This document shows, piece after piece, positions 55,431 to 64,000 of a stretch of DNA of 64,000 nucleotides. The DNA is from Hemileia vastatrix (lineage: Eukaryota; Basidiomycota; Pucciniomycetes; Pucciniales; Zaghouaniaceae): assembly GCA_030280995.1 (NCBI GenBank), contig JASXTE010000004.1, forward strand, positions 16,581,501 through 16,645,500. The letters run 5' to 3'. The position numbers and the translations under genes are program-made. Every line of letters begins with the position of its first letter. The stretch's first letter is position 1. The notes under the pieces were generated by a model. That model did no database searches. It saw only the letters and a program-made list of their open reading frames with translations, and was not told the DNA's origin.

Positions 55431-56264
55431 ACAATATCTTTTCACACAACCTTCTTCAGCTTCTCAAACACCCTTTCACACTCTTCATCTCACTCCCAGT
55501 CTGCATCTTTCTCGTCAACCTTCTCAAAAGAGCTTCCAATGAAGAAAAGTCCTTTATAAACATTCAAACATAAACACATATGCCTAAAAACCCCCTAACT
55601 TCAGTTGTATTCTTGGGTCTTGGCCAGGACTGAATTTTATTCACTTTCTTCTTGGACATAATCCTACCCTCTCTACATATCACATGACCTAAAATCTCTA
55701 AAGATGGCACAACATGAAATTTTTGAACCCAAAATAGTTAAACCAGCTTCTTCAATTCTAAACAAGATCCTATCTAAAGTGATTTCATACTCCCAGATGA
55801 ATCTTCATATCCCTGAGTTCTCCTCCAACACTTCATTATCATAATCTGTTTAAGGTCCTTTAATTCCTCCATTGTCAATAAAGATTCCAGCATATTGAGG
55901 AATTTCATCTTTAAGAATCCAAGCCATCTGAGCTTGATAAACTTCAACTGAATTTGTTGCTCCTTGAGGTAATCTTGTCAATTGTAATTGTCCTAGTGGT
56001 GTATCAAAATTAGTTAGAGGCCTAGAGTCTGGATACAACTCTCTCTCATCATATCCCCTCATAATATCTCCTAAGCTTGAGGTAAAATATTAATTTTGTA
56101 CTGCCATTAAAAATTTCATCAAAGGAGTTTTCTTCATTGTCAGAATCAGAATCAAAATAAGTAGAAAAATATTTTATTTTATTTTTAAATTTAACCATTT
56201 TCTCTTTTCCCTTGTCTAGTTTATCAACAATTTTTCCAACATCTTTAATTCCCTTATCCATCAT
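55431..56264 (-). pseudogene. Reverse transcriptase of element D with internal deletion
   Basis: 56264-56085 encodes the acidic start (KDVGKIVDKLDKGKEKMV, YFDSDSDNEENSFDEIF). The next homologous residues are SSLGDIMRGYDERELYPDSRPLTNFDTPLGQLQLTRLPQGATNSV: about 630 bp with the RT fingers and first palm motifs, present at 5845-6478 of element A, are missing. The catalytic box reads GIFIDNGGIKGP (FIDD to FIDN). Two independent losses, so RT is dead. Confidence 0.78.
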
Positions 56265-56668
56265 AAATCACCAGTAAAAAAAGTGGCAGTTTATCCTCTT
56301 TCTGGAGGATCAGAATTGAATTATCACAAAAATTTTTTTTTGTGTCTTAATTATACTATGATTTTTTATAAAATTTTGATGAAATAATTGCAGTTTACCC
56401 TCTTTCTGGAGGTCAAAAAATAAACCATTCCAATTTTTATTCAACATAATATTTCCCATCTTCCCTCTTGATCCATTCTTGAACGTGATTGAAAAACTTG
56501 ACAGAGAAGTGAGACAAACAAAAAATTTGAAGACATAATAACAATTTAACGTATTATTAACAGAAAATAATTGAGAATCCACTTGAATTATCTCCAAGTG
56601 AGCTGACCTATTGCAATCCGGGATCTCATCCTGGGGAGAGATTGCAACATTAGAGTGATCAGCCCCTA

Positions 56669-57388
56669 CTACCCCAAAAAATGAGGGTTTCCAAAATTCC
56701 CCTCTAGACATATTTCACCAGAAGCCGTCCATTTAATACGCCGCTTCTTGGTGCATACAAAACATTGAAACATAGTGGTAACCCCAGGCCTAGTTTCCCA
56801 ACCTTCATCTCCTGGGGGTTCTAGATGCATATGAAGCCTTCTCATATCGTCCCCTGTAATCTCCAAACTAATGCCCATACCAACTTGATAACCAATCCGG
56901 GCCTCAAAATCCATTAAAAAAGAACCACCAAGAACAGTTTTAACCACCCCTCTGGACACATAGAAATGAAACTTTCCAACTGATCCACCAACAAATAACT
57001 TAACATGCTCTGCTGTACCCATCAGCTCAGTAGCATGCCCTCCAATACCTCTAAGATTACCACCAGTGCCAGATTTAATAGGCAGACCAATACTGGTAGC
57101 CTTCTCAAAAGAAATAAGATTAATTTGAGACCCAGAGTCTACCAGGGCCTTAACCTCTCTACCATTGAGAGTAACCATTAAATAACCTAAAGGTGCAGAA
57201 AAATGAGTTTCCACCTCCTCACCAAACTTCTCCACATTTTCACATATATATTCCACCTCTCCTGTGGACACTCTTCTCCTTTTCAGATGCTTTTTCTGCT
57301 TTTCTGCAAGAGCTGGACTAATCGTAAATAATTTGTCTAAGGATAAAGGAATTTGAAGTTGATTCAATCTTCCTAAAACTGTTTCCAT
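56669..57388 (-). CDS. Aspartic protease domain of element D
   Basis: 239 residues with no stop. LGRLNQLQIPLSLDKLFTI, RRRVSTGEVEYICENVEKF, then LMVTLNGREVKALVDSGSQINLIS with Asp-Ser-Gly at about residue 79, SGTGGNLRGIGGHATELMG, and GGSFLMDFEARIGYQVG. A tail with CFVCTKKRRIKW follows. The equivalent in element A is broken, so this copy shows the family form. Whether it is made as part of a Gag-Pol precursor cannot be read, as flanking frames are broken. Confidence 0.72.
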   Translation of the reverse strand: METVLGRLNQLQIPLSLDKLFTISPALAEKQKKHLKRRRVSTGEVEYICENVEKFGEEVETHFSAPLGYLMVTLNGREVKALVDSGSQINLISFEKATSIGLPIKSGTGGNLRGIGGHATELMGTAEHVKLFVGGSVGKFHFYVSRGVVKTVLGGSFLMDFEARIGYQVGMGISLEITGDDMRRLHMHLEPPGDEGWETRPGVTTMFQCFVCTKKRRIKWTASGEICLEGNFGNPHFLG

Positions 57389-57418
57389 TGCATTCTCTTG
57401 TCCAGCAACAATGGGCCT

Positions 57419-58400
57419 CTAATATTGAGACCTAGATTTTGTTACCTTGGCCCTGGGCATCTCTTGGGGACCCACATTGCCATCTTCACCCCCCATAATA
57501 ACATATTCACTACTAATAACCCTAGCTCTATCACCGGCTACTTTCACTAATCCAGATCCATCACTGGTCCTCCTTACATCTTCCATAGGAGTAGGACCAC
57601 TAAAACTTGGCCTGGGGAGAGATGCCAAAGGTACATCCTCCTCAGAATCCAAATACTTGTCCACAGGCATAGGCTCACCATTTAAATCAAATTTTACAAA
57701 ACTAGGAGGCCCCATATCAGCCATCCCCTTCTGCATATTATAAATTTTGTCCTTAGAGTAAGGTTTCTTTTCCAACTTTTTAATTTCTGCCTTGCCCGAT
57801 TTAGCCCTTAATTAACTCTGTATGCTACTCTTAGCTTTAGTAGCAGCTTCTCTTCTAGCAGCATCAACATCTTATTCACCTGCCATACAACTTTCCTTTG
57901 ACCTAACTACAGAGGATAACTCCAAACCACCAAATGAAGATGAGAATGTGGATTTATTGACCTCTTTACTTTTTCCTTTATCTACCTTTTCCACATCTTT
58001 ACCATCATCAAATTTACCACCTTTAACCTTTTCTTCATCTTCACCAGGTAACTCTTAAAACCTGGTCCTTTTCCCCAAATACATATTCCTCCTAACCAAA
58101 CCCGAGGGAGCTTGAACTTCACTGGGATTGATGAAAGATACATCAGGGAATTTATAAAACTTTCCATCAAATTTAACTCTACCAGCATCCAAGTCCCTAT
58201 ACATAAAATAACATTTTCCAACCTTGTGTCCCCTCCTATTACAATAAGAGCACACCCTGGACTCGCCATATCCACCTCTAAAACCATTCCCACCATTATC
58301 ATTACCATTACCATTGCCATTACTACCACAATTACCATTTCCAGAGAGCCGGTTACCATTTCCATTATATCCATAATTCCTCCTCTCATAACCTCTAGAT
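57419..58400 (-). pseudogene. Gag zinc knuckle and linker of element D
   Basis: Minus strand from about 58395: Asn/Gly-rich YNGNGNRLSGNGN, then CSYCNRRGHKVGKC (58255-58205; complete C-x2-C-x4-H-x4-C), FMYRDLDAGRVKFDGKFYKFPDVSFINPSE. After breaks, 57775-57419 gives the acidic Pro-rich linker (DSEEDVPLASLPRP, PTPMEDVRRTSDGSG). Confidence 0.75.
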
Positions 58401-58518
58401 TGGTAAGAAGAAGAAGCTTAAGCTGAAGCCACAGGCTCTCTATTGGCTTTTTGAGTCTCTTGAAAAAATATCTTTAATTGTTTAGTTTAATCGGCCAAGT
58501 GATTGACCATCTTGTTGT

Positions 58519-59262
58519 CTACATTTCCCTCAATTTAGCAACAGGCTGTCCCATCTGAGCCTTCTTGGCTTCTTGAGCTTGAATCATGATATCGTTATTT
58601 TCAGCCAATACTTCACTAACCTTGCTAAAATATTGAGTAAAAGATTCTTGATATTTGTCCAGTGCCATGAATTTTAAGTAGCCTTGAATATTCTCCTTGA
58701 TGATATCCAAAGCTGGTAGTTTCTGTTCACCATTAGGCAGATCCTTCATCAGATTTTTCCTAGACAGTTCTTTTAACACATCTATCCTAATATCCCTACT
58801 AAAAGAAGACCAGAATAGATCCTTGGCCTGATTTTCATGGCCCGATTCCTCCACCAAAATCAGATATTCCGCCACTTCATCAAACTGTCCACATAAATTT
58901 TTGAAGTCCACCATATTAGAAACACCACCTTTAGCTTTCCAATCACTGACAATCTTATTGAGATCCACCATAGTATACCTGACACCCCATCTATCAACCA
59001 TCTCTTTTGACAACCTTATCCAATCAAACCTTTTAGAACTCTCCATAGCAATGACCCCCTTTTCCACCTCTCTGTCAACAATAAAAAACCTGATCTGCTT
59101 TACCATATCCAGGTTAATAGCTCCATCCACCAAAGCAGCAGCCTCATATCTGCTCAAAAACCATTTAACTTCTTCCCCATTAAGCTTGGGCCCATCCCAA
59201 GAAACAGTCCTAACTGATGGTGTCATAGGAAGAGACACACCAGATCCAGCAGCAGAAGACAT
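58519..59262 (-). CDS. Gag capsid part of element D
   Basis: 247 residues, open: MSSAAGSGVSLPMTPSVRTV, WFLSRYEAAALVDGA, RFDWIRLSKEMVDRWGVRYTM, GGVSNMVDFKNLCGQFDEVAEYLILVEESG, SRDIRIDVLKELSRKNLMKDLPNGEQKLPAL, MALDKYQESFTQYF. Start chosen at 59262 because element A has the same MSSAAGS start. A frameshift near 58519 separates it from the knuckle region. It should form the virus-like particle; particle function is unproven. Confidence 0.75.
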   Translation of the reverse strand: MSSAAGSGVSLPMTPSVRTVSWDGPKLNGEEVKWFLSRYEAAALVDGAINLDMVKQIRFFIVDREVEKGVIAMESSKRFDWIRLSKEMVDRWGVRYTMVDLNKIVSDWKAKGGVSNMVDFKNLCGQFDEVAEYLILVEESGHENQAKDLFWSSFSRDIRIDVLKELSRKNLMKDLPNGEQKLPALDIIKENIQGYLKFMALDKYQESFTQYFSKVSEVLAENNDIMIQAQEAKKAQMGQPVAKLREM

Positions 59263-59417
59263 CCTAATAGATTAGATTAAAGATAAAGCATTTCAATAAG
59301 TGAGCCACTTTCAGGCTAAGATAAATAAATTGATAAGAATTTCAGAAAGAAAGCCTCTTGCAGGCTAAAAGTCCAAGTATCAAGTAAGTTCTTTTAAAAG
59401 CTAGAGAAATTGATACC

Positions 59418-59436
59418 CCATGTTGGGCGCCAAATA
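59418..59436 (-). other. Primer binding site-like sequence, element D
   Basis: ATTTGGCGCCCAACATGGGG directly after the 5' LTR on the minus strand; matches the element A site in layout. Confidence 0.6.
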
Positions 59437-60529
59437 TGTAGGTAGAATCTTACAGTCGCCTTGCTGTAAGCAGAATCTGAAGGAGTTGGATAATCAGAGA
59501 AAACCCTGTCCCTCTAAATGAATTTGTGAGTCTTTTAGATCAATAAGCTTAAAAGTCTACTTGATAATAGTAAAGAATGAAACCCTGTCTAATTAAAGCT
59601 TATTAGGATGATTGAGCAGCTCTGCTGTGCAAAAAACTGAAATGCAACAATAAAGTTACACCAGATACAATATTTTAAAAGAAAGTAGGTTTAATGTTTT
59701 TATATTTAAATAATTTTTGAGAAAAGATACCATAAATTAGTCCCTGGAGTTGAGACCTTTCTAATGATACCCTAAATGTTAATTTCTTAAGAGTTTTTGA
59801 GTAAAATATTTAAAGTGTTATGTAAAATTGTTATTTTATAAGGGTGTTATAAATGATTATTTATTTTGTTGACAAAAGAAAAATATGAATAATGTTTGTT
59901 ATAGCTCTCTCTATTCTCCTGTTCTCCTTGAATAATTTCGAGTCTACAGCCTTATATGCATAATAAACAGTCATGTGCCCTTTTTCCTCTGAAGCGAGGC
60001 CAGAGCTCTTCCGGAGCTTGTATGGAGTTTGTACAGAGCTCATACAGAGCTTGTCTGGACCTCCGGACTATATTTAAAACCTTAAACCTTTAATAAAAAA
60101 TCTAGAAGAATTACACATGATAGAGCTACTTCTCCTTAACAATCCTAACTATTTTTGTAATCTGTGCAGCTCTATTCACACTATAAAAATTCATCCAAGT
60201 AAAGTAATTTTTGTAAAATGTAAATAATTTAATAAATCTTTAAAATTCAATTAAAAATGTAAGAAAAATAGTAAAAATTCAAGGAAAATTCCCAAAGGTT
60301 CTTGAGCTTCTTGAATTTCATTAATTTATAATTTTACGGCTGTAAAAAAATCATATGACCCGTAAAATTAATAAATCTGACCAAACATTCATATCTTGAC
60401 TTTTTCAACTTCATTTTTCGTTTATTAATAAAATATTTTAACTTAATCCGGCTTCTCCCATCACCATCCTACTCCCAATAAATATTCTAAATAGAATTTT
60501 TGAGCCGTACTAAGATTTGGAATGCCACA
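59437..60529 (-). repeat. 5' LTR of element D
   Basis: 1093 bp, matches 48167-49215 with a ~44-bp expansion at 60005-60055 and scattered substitutions. Confidence 0.9.
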
Positions 60530-61653
60530 ATGTGAAATATAGCAAATTACTACTTCTGACATTTTTCTTCAATAACTTGTTTTTGATGCAAAGCAGCACC
60601 CAGACAAATGAAACTTGCATCTGTATAAAACACAAAAGGCAATTGGAAATCTGGTAATCCCAAGATAGGGGCTGTCATCAAACATTCTTTTAACTTATTA
60701 AAAGCCTTTTGTCTTTCATTATTCCAAATGAAAACTTCTGGTTTCTTTATCAGTGTGGTCAATGGTGCAGCAATTAATTGGTAGTTCTTTATATATTGTC
60801 TATAATAACCACCTATACCAAGAAAAGATTTTACATTCTTTACATTTTGAGGAATTCCAATATTTGTGATTGCAGCCACCTTATTTTGGTCTACACATAT
60901 TTGTAAGCCAGATACAATATGACCAAGCACTTTTAAAGACTCAAACCCAAGTTTACATTTTTTCAATGCAAGGGTAATTTTTATTTTGACCATTTTTTGA
61001 AATACCTTCTTTAAATGGATTAAGTGTTCATCATATATCTTAGAGAACACTATGATGTCATCAATGTATACCATTAACCATCCTTCAATCATTTCATTAT
61101 GGAATTTTATATCCATTAACTTCTGAAATACTGAATGAGCATTTTTTGGTCAAAATGGCATCCTGACATATCTATATATTCCCATATGTGTTGTTATCAA
61201 CAATAAGTTCTGTGAATTCTTTTCTACAGGAATCTGATGGCACCCTTTATTTCCATCTAGGCAACTTATATACTTAGCACCTTCAAGGGTAGCATGTATA
61301 GAGGAAATCCTTGGCAAGGGATAAATATCATCTACTGTAAATGTATTTAATTCTCTATAATCACCTCACAGTCTTGCTTTATCTTGTTCATAAGAAATTA
61401 GCACTGGTGATATTACACAATATTTTGGTGTAGTTTCAACCTTTTCAAGAATGTTCATTTTTAATAAGAACTTAATATTTTCCTCTATGTCTTTCCCCTT
61501 CATAGGTGAAGCAGGGTATGATTTCTTTTTAAGACTTGCAGGAATATTATCGATATCACAGGTTAAGGTAATTTTCATCTCATGATCTTTTGCAAGGTAA
61601 AGTTCATTGGTCCCATGTGCAAAGGCCATTGGAAATGCTTTAATTAAGTCCAA
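60530..61653 (-). pseudogene. Reverse transcriptase and RNase H start of element E
   Basis: From 61653: DLIKAFPMAFAHGTNELYLAK, LLKMNILEKVETTPKYCVISPVLISYEQDKARL, stop, GDYRELNTFTVDDIY, LDGNKG, then 61116-60550 open: MIEGWLMVYIDDIIVFSKIYDEHLIHL (YIDD box intact), KVLGHIVSGLQICVDQ, SFLGIGGYYRQYIKNY, and RNase H FVFYTDASFICLGAALHQKQ. The frame slips near 60550 and EVVICYIS reaches the junction with D. Few lesions. Confidence 0.87.
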
Positions 61654-62926
61654 AATATTTATTTTTCTCAGCTTTACTTATCTGAGTGGCAAATGATGCT
61701 TTTGAAATTTCTGTTTCCAGAAGTTCCATTTCATTGGATTCTCTTCCTTTGCGCAGAATATTTTTCACTGACTCAATGTGTAAGACAGTGATAAAAGAAT
61801 TTATTTTAAATTTCCTTTTACCATTCATGCCAATTGTAAAATTATTATTAAAAGGGTCTAATTTCACACCAAACTTAGACAGCTTGTCTATTCCAATGAT
61901 AAAACAGTTACTAAGATTAGTATTATCCATTACTACAAAGTTACAAGTTACTCTAACACAACCATGTTGATGTTTAAAGAAAACTGAAGCTTTGTATTTA
62001 TCAATGGGGTGTACTCCTGATCCAAAACCTCTCCAATTTTTACTTTGAAGGGGTTCAAGCTTTGACTTATACTCACTATCAATTTTCTGTAATGTATTTG
62101 TAGAAACAACAGAGCCAGAAGCTCCTGTGTCCAATACTATATTTAAATTTTCTCCTGAAATGATAGCTGGAACCGTGGTAGGTGTAATTGTTAAGTTATC
62201 AGCTTGTATATCTTTAATGATTTCAGAATCATCAAAATTCATTAAAGATTTGCTTGAGTCAATATTTAATATTGGAGTTTCAAAGATGGATAAATCATCT
62301 TCCAACATACAGACTCCATTTTCATCACTATATGAGATATTACTGTCAAAATCACTTGAATCTTTACTTTTTTCTGTTTCATTATTAGATTCATGCTGAT
62401 TTTCAACAATATTTATATTCTTCTCACATTTGTGACCTTTAACCCAAGACTTATTACACTTATAACAAGTATTATTTTCATACTTTTTAGGTATTACAGG
62501 TGCAGTAGGTTTTTTCTTCTTCACCTGAAGTGTTTTTGAATTCTGATTTTTCACAGCTTCATTAATTTGTTTATAAGTGGTGTACCTTGCTTCATACTTA
62601 TCTTTTAATAACATTTCATTACAAATATTAATAAATTCAGAATATTCATTAACCATTATTGTTCTAGCTACAACAATGTCTCTGACAGATATAGGTAATT
62701 TATATATTATCTTATCTTTCCATAAGTTAAAATTCATGTTTGATTCAATGGCTTTAAATATTTTATTTAAATTCATTAAAAATACCATAGGTTTGTCACC
62801 ATTCAACGGATTATACCTATGTTTCTCATATAATTTTTGCTGAGTGAGCCTGAATTTAGAACCTCCAAATTGTTTTTCAATTAGTTGCTTCCATTCAGCC
62901 CAAGAGTAATCTTTACCCTCACTCAA
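61640..62926 (-). CDS. Gag-protease of element E, open 428 residues
   Basis: MSEGKDYSWAEWKQLIEKQFGGSKFRLTQQKLYEKHRYNP is the Gag core; PMVFLMNLNKIF and LPISVRDIVVARTI follow. CYKCNKSWVKGHKCEK is an atypical knuckle (C-x2-C-x7-H-x-C). An acidic spacer leads to the protease site NIVLDTGASGSVVS (Asp-Thr-Gly) and FVVMDNTNLSNCFIIGIDKLSKFGVKLDP. The end overlaps RT in another frame: removing one A from the A5 run near 61660 would restore continuity with EKINILDLIKAF, so either a 1-bp indel or a programmed shift. The upstream stop at 63000 suggests the true Gag starts farther back. Confidence 0.8.
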   Translation of the reverse strand: MSEGKDYSWAEWKQLIEKQFGGSKFRLTQQKLYEKHRYNPLNGDKPMVFLMNLNKIFKAIESNMNFNLWKDKIIYKLPISVRDIVVARTIMVNEYSEFINICNEMLLKDKYEARYTTYKQINEAVKNQNSKTLQVKKKKPTAPVIPKKYENNTCYKCNKSWVKGHKCEKNINIVENQHESNNETEKSKDSSDFDSNISYSDENGVCMLEDDLSIFETPILNIDSSKSLMNFDDSEIIKDIQADNLTITPTTVPAIISGENLNIVLDTGASGSVVSTNTLQKIDSEYKSKLEPLQSKNWRGFGSGVHPIDKYKASVFFKHQHGCVRVTCNFVVMDNTNLSNCFIIGIDKLSKFGVKLDPFNNNFTIGMNGKRKFKINSFITVLHIESVKNILRKGRESNEMELLETEISKASFATQISKAEKNKYFGLN

Positions 62927-63001
62927 TACAGTTTCAAACCATAATAAAGCAACATCCTTTAATAGAGAATTTAATTTTGATGTTATTTCTTCATCTGGTA
63001 A

Positions 63002-63963
63002 CTAATATGAGAATTCTAAGTTGTCAATTCTATAAAAAAAATGTTGCCAATCAGAGCTGGCTTCCCCATCATAAATTGGGTACTGATCCATCTTTGGAAA
63101 GTTCTTCTGATTGGATTTTGTTTCACTAATCTTAGGTAAATTCAATAACTCATTTACTCTGGATAAATGGTCTTGTATTTCCTCTTGCACAGATTCATGA
63201 CTTAAATTTGTTTTCTCAGACTTGAAACTGCCACCAGATGGTTTTGTGGTGGTATGGGAAATGATTGAGATTCATTTTTGCCAATGAAAAAATTATTATT
63301 ATACTGTGTATACTTACGATTATCCTGACTCATTAGTAGATTAGCAGTTTCAATCTCAACTTTAGTATATCTTTGTAACAGATCAGAGACACTCTGATTT
63401 GTTTGTGCAAAAGATAATATAGTTCTTGATTCAGATTTTAATAAATGTGCTTCATACAATTTTTCTAACTCACAGAATTTTTTCAAAAGTTCACTATATT
63501 TATTACTTAAAGAATCATATTTAAGAGTTAGAGCCAAGTGTTCATTCTCTAATTATTTATTTCTTGTTGCCAGTTGAGAAATGTTCAATGTTAAGGATGA
63601 AATTGTATCACTTGTGAGCTTAACTGCCTGTTCCTCACAATCAGTCATTCTATTCCATAATGCTGATATAATTCTATGGACAGTTGGGTTATTATTAAGA
63701 TAATCCATGTCTTCCTTCCCAATGGTTTCACTGTTTTTTGAACTTCTCATCTCACTAATATTTGGTGACAACTGAGTATTAACTGTATTATTATTATAAA
63801 TAGTACTTTTTTTATTAACAAAAGATAAATCAGATGTATCTACATCAAAACCTAATTGTCTTAAGTCCTCCTCAATTTTCTGTACAGATTTTACATCAAT
63901 AATATTGCCTATAATGTAATTATCAGTATTGTGTTCAATCTGAGAGAGTAATCTACTTACCAC
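63002..63963 (-). pseudogene. N-terminal Gag-like region of element E
   Basis: Three open pieces in sequence: 63963-63553 (MVSRLLSQIEHNTDNYIIGN...), 63537-63202 (MALTLKYDSLSNKYSELLKKFCELEKLYEAHLLKSE, coiled-coil-like) and 63190-63002 (EIQDHLSRVNELLNLPKI, FPKMDQYPIYDGEASSDWQHFF). The last matches WPKLDQYPTFDGDSSFNWQKF of element B. Probably one protein once; broken by stops at 63551 and 63200. Confidence 0.6.
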
Positions 63964-64000
63964 GGGATTTGTGCAAGCCCTGATTTTGGCACTTTTGTTT

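Larger units (their letters stand above)
48167..60529 (-). mobile_element. Ty3/gypsy element D, full-length, nested in element E
   Basis: LTRs 59437-60529 (5') and 48167-49215 (3'), TGTGGCATTCC...CCTACA on the minus strand. Inside: PBS, Gag, protease, an RT with a deletion, RNase H, intact-looking integrase, the motif array, and two genes on the opposite strand. Same family as element A. Insertion split the RNase H codons of element E. No exact target duplication: the flanks are ACAT and ATGT, which would be a 4-bp duplication only if two transitions followed. Confidence 0.9.
60530..64000 (-). mobile_element. Ty3 element E, 5' part, runs off right edge
   Basis: Gag, protease, RT and the first half of RNase H of the element split by D. 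The 5' LTR and leader are outside the window. Confidence 0.87.

Noticed and set aside
57447..58426. Several plus-strand open frames opposite Gag of element D (Ile/Thr- and Ser/Pro-rich)
   Set aside because: They mirror the Asn/Gly-rich and acidic coding on the minus strand and have no Cys motif like the real antisense genes.

Overview
The window is AT-rich eukaryotic DNA made mostly of nested and decayed LTR retrotransposons. It also holds a small host-gene island with short GT-AG introns (59-76 bp, one of 210 bp). Intron size, the fungal look of the two host proteins, chromodomain Ty3 elements and C-to-T decay at TCG sites together suggest a repeat-swollen basidiomycete. A rust fungus (Pucciniales) is my best guess, as inference only.

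Layout. (1) 1-1445 and 13658-14312, minus: a Ty1/copia element split inside its Gag zinc knuckle by Ty3 element A (1446-13657, plus; two LTRs, 4-bp target duplication). (2) 15037-16290: a tandem array of long imperfect palindromes. (3) 17160-18260: probable solo LTR, then two small TIR elements (18583-18779 and 18821-19032). (4) 19173-27668: Ty3 element B (plus, TSD ATTGG), chromodomain type, with a repeat array in its leader. (5) 30060-30366 and 38700-39038: a PIF/Harbinger-like transposase relic split by chromovirus C (30367-38699, minus, TSD GACAG), which shows a Tf1-like self-priming signature. (6) 39871-43001: the host-gene island. A six-exon quinolinate phosphoribosyltransferase gene (NAD synthesis, minus, 302 aa) is divergent from a six-exon NHP2 gene (H/ACA snoRNP, plus, 211 aa). 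I assembled both from exon fragments and both are intact. (7) 43648-44069: a fold-back CACTA-like MITE. (8) 46149-48166 and 60530-64000: Ty3 element E (minus, relative of B), split in its RNase H codons by Ty3 element D (48167-60529, minus, relative of A).

The strongest unexplained signals lie in the A/D and C elements. First, each carries a gene on the strand opposite to gag-pol, just inside the 3' LTR, encoding a small Cys-rich (C-x2-C-x2-KK-x2-C) protein. In A and D it is homologous, has an intron and differs largely at silent positions. Second, A and D carry a dispersed 20-25 bp motif family (core TAAACTG) at many sites, partly clustered into an array between pol and the antisense gene. 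Other notable signals are the palindrome satellite, the leader array of B, and a three-copy TA-flanked MITE family.
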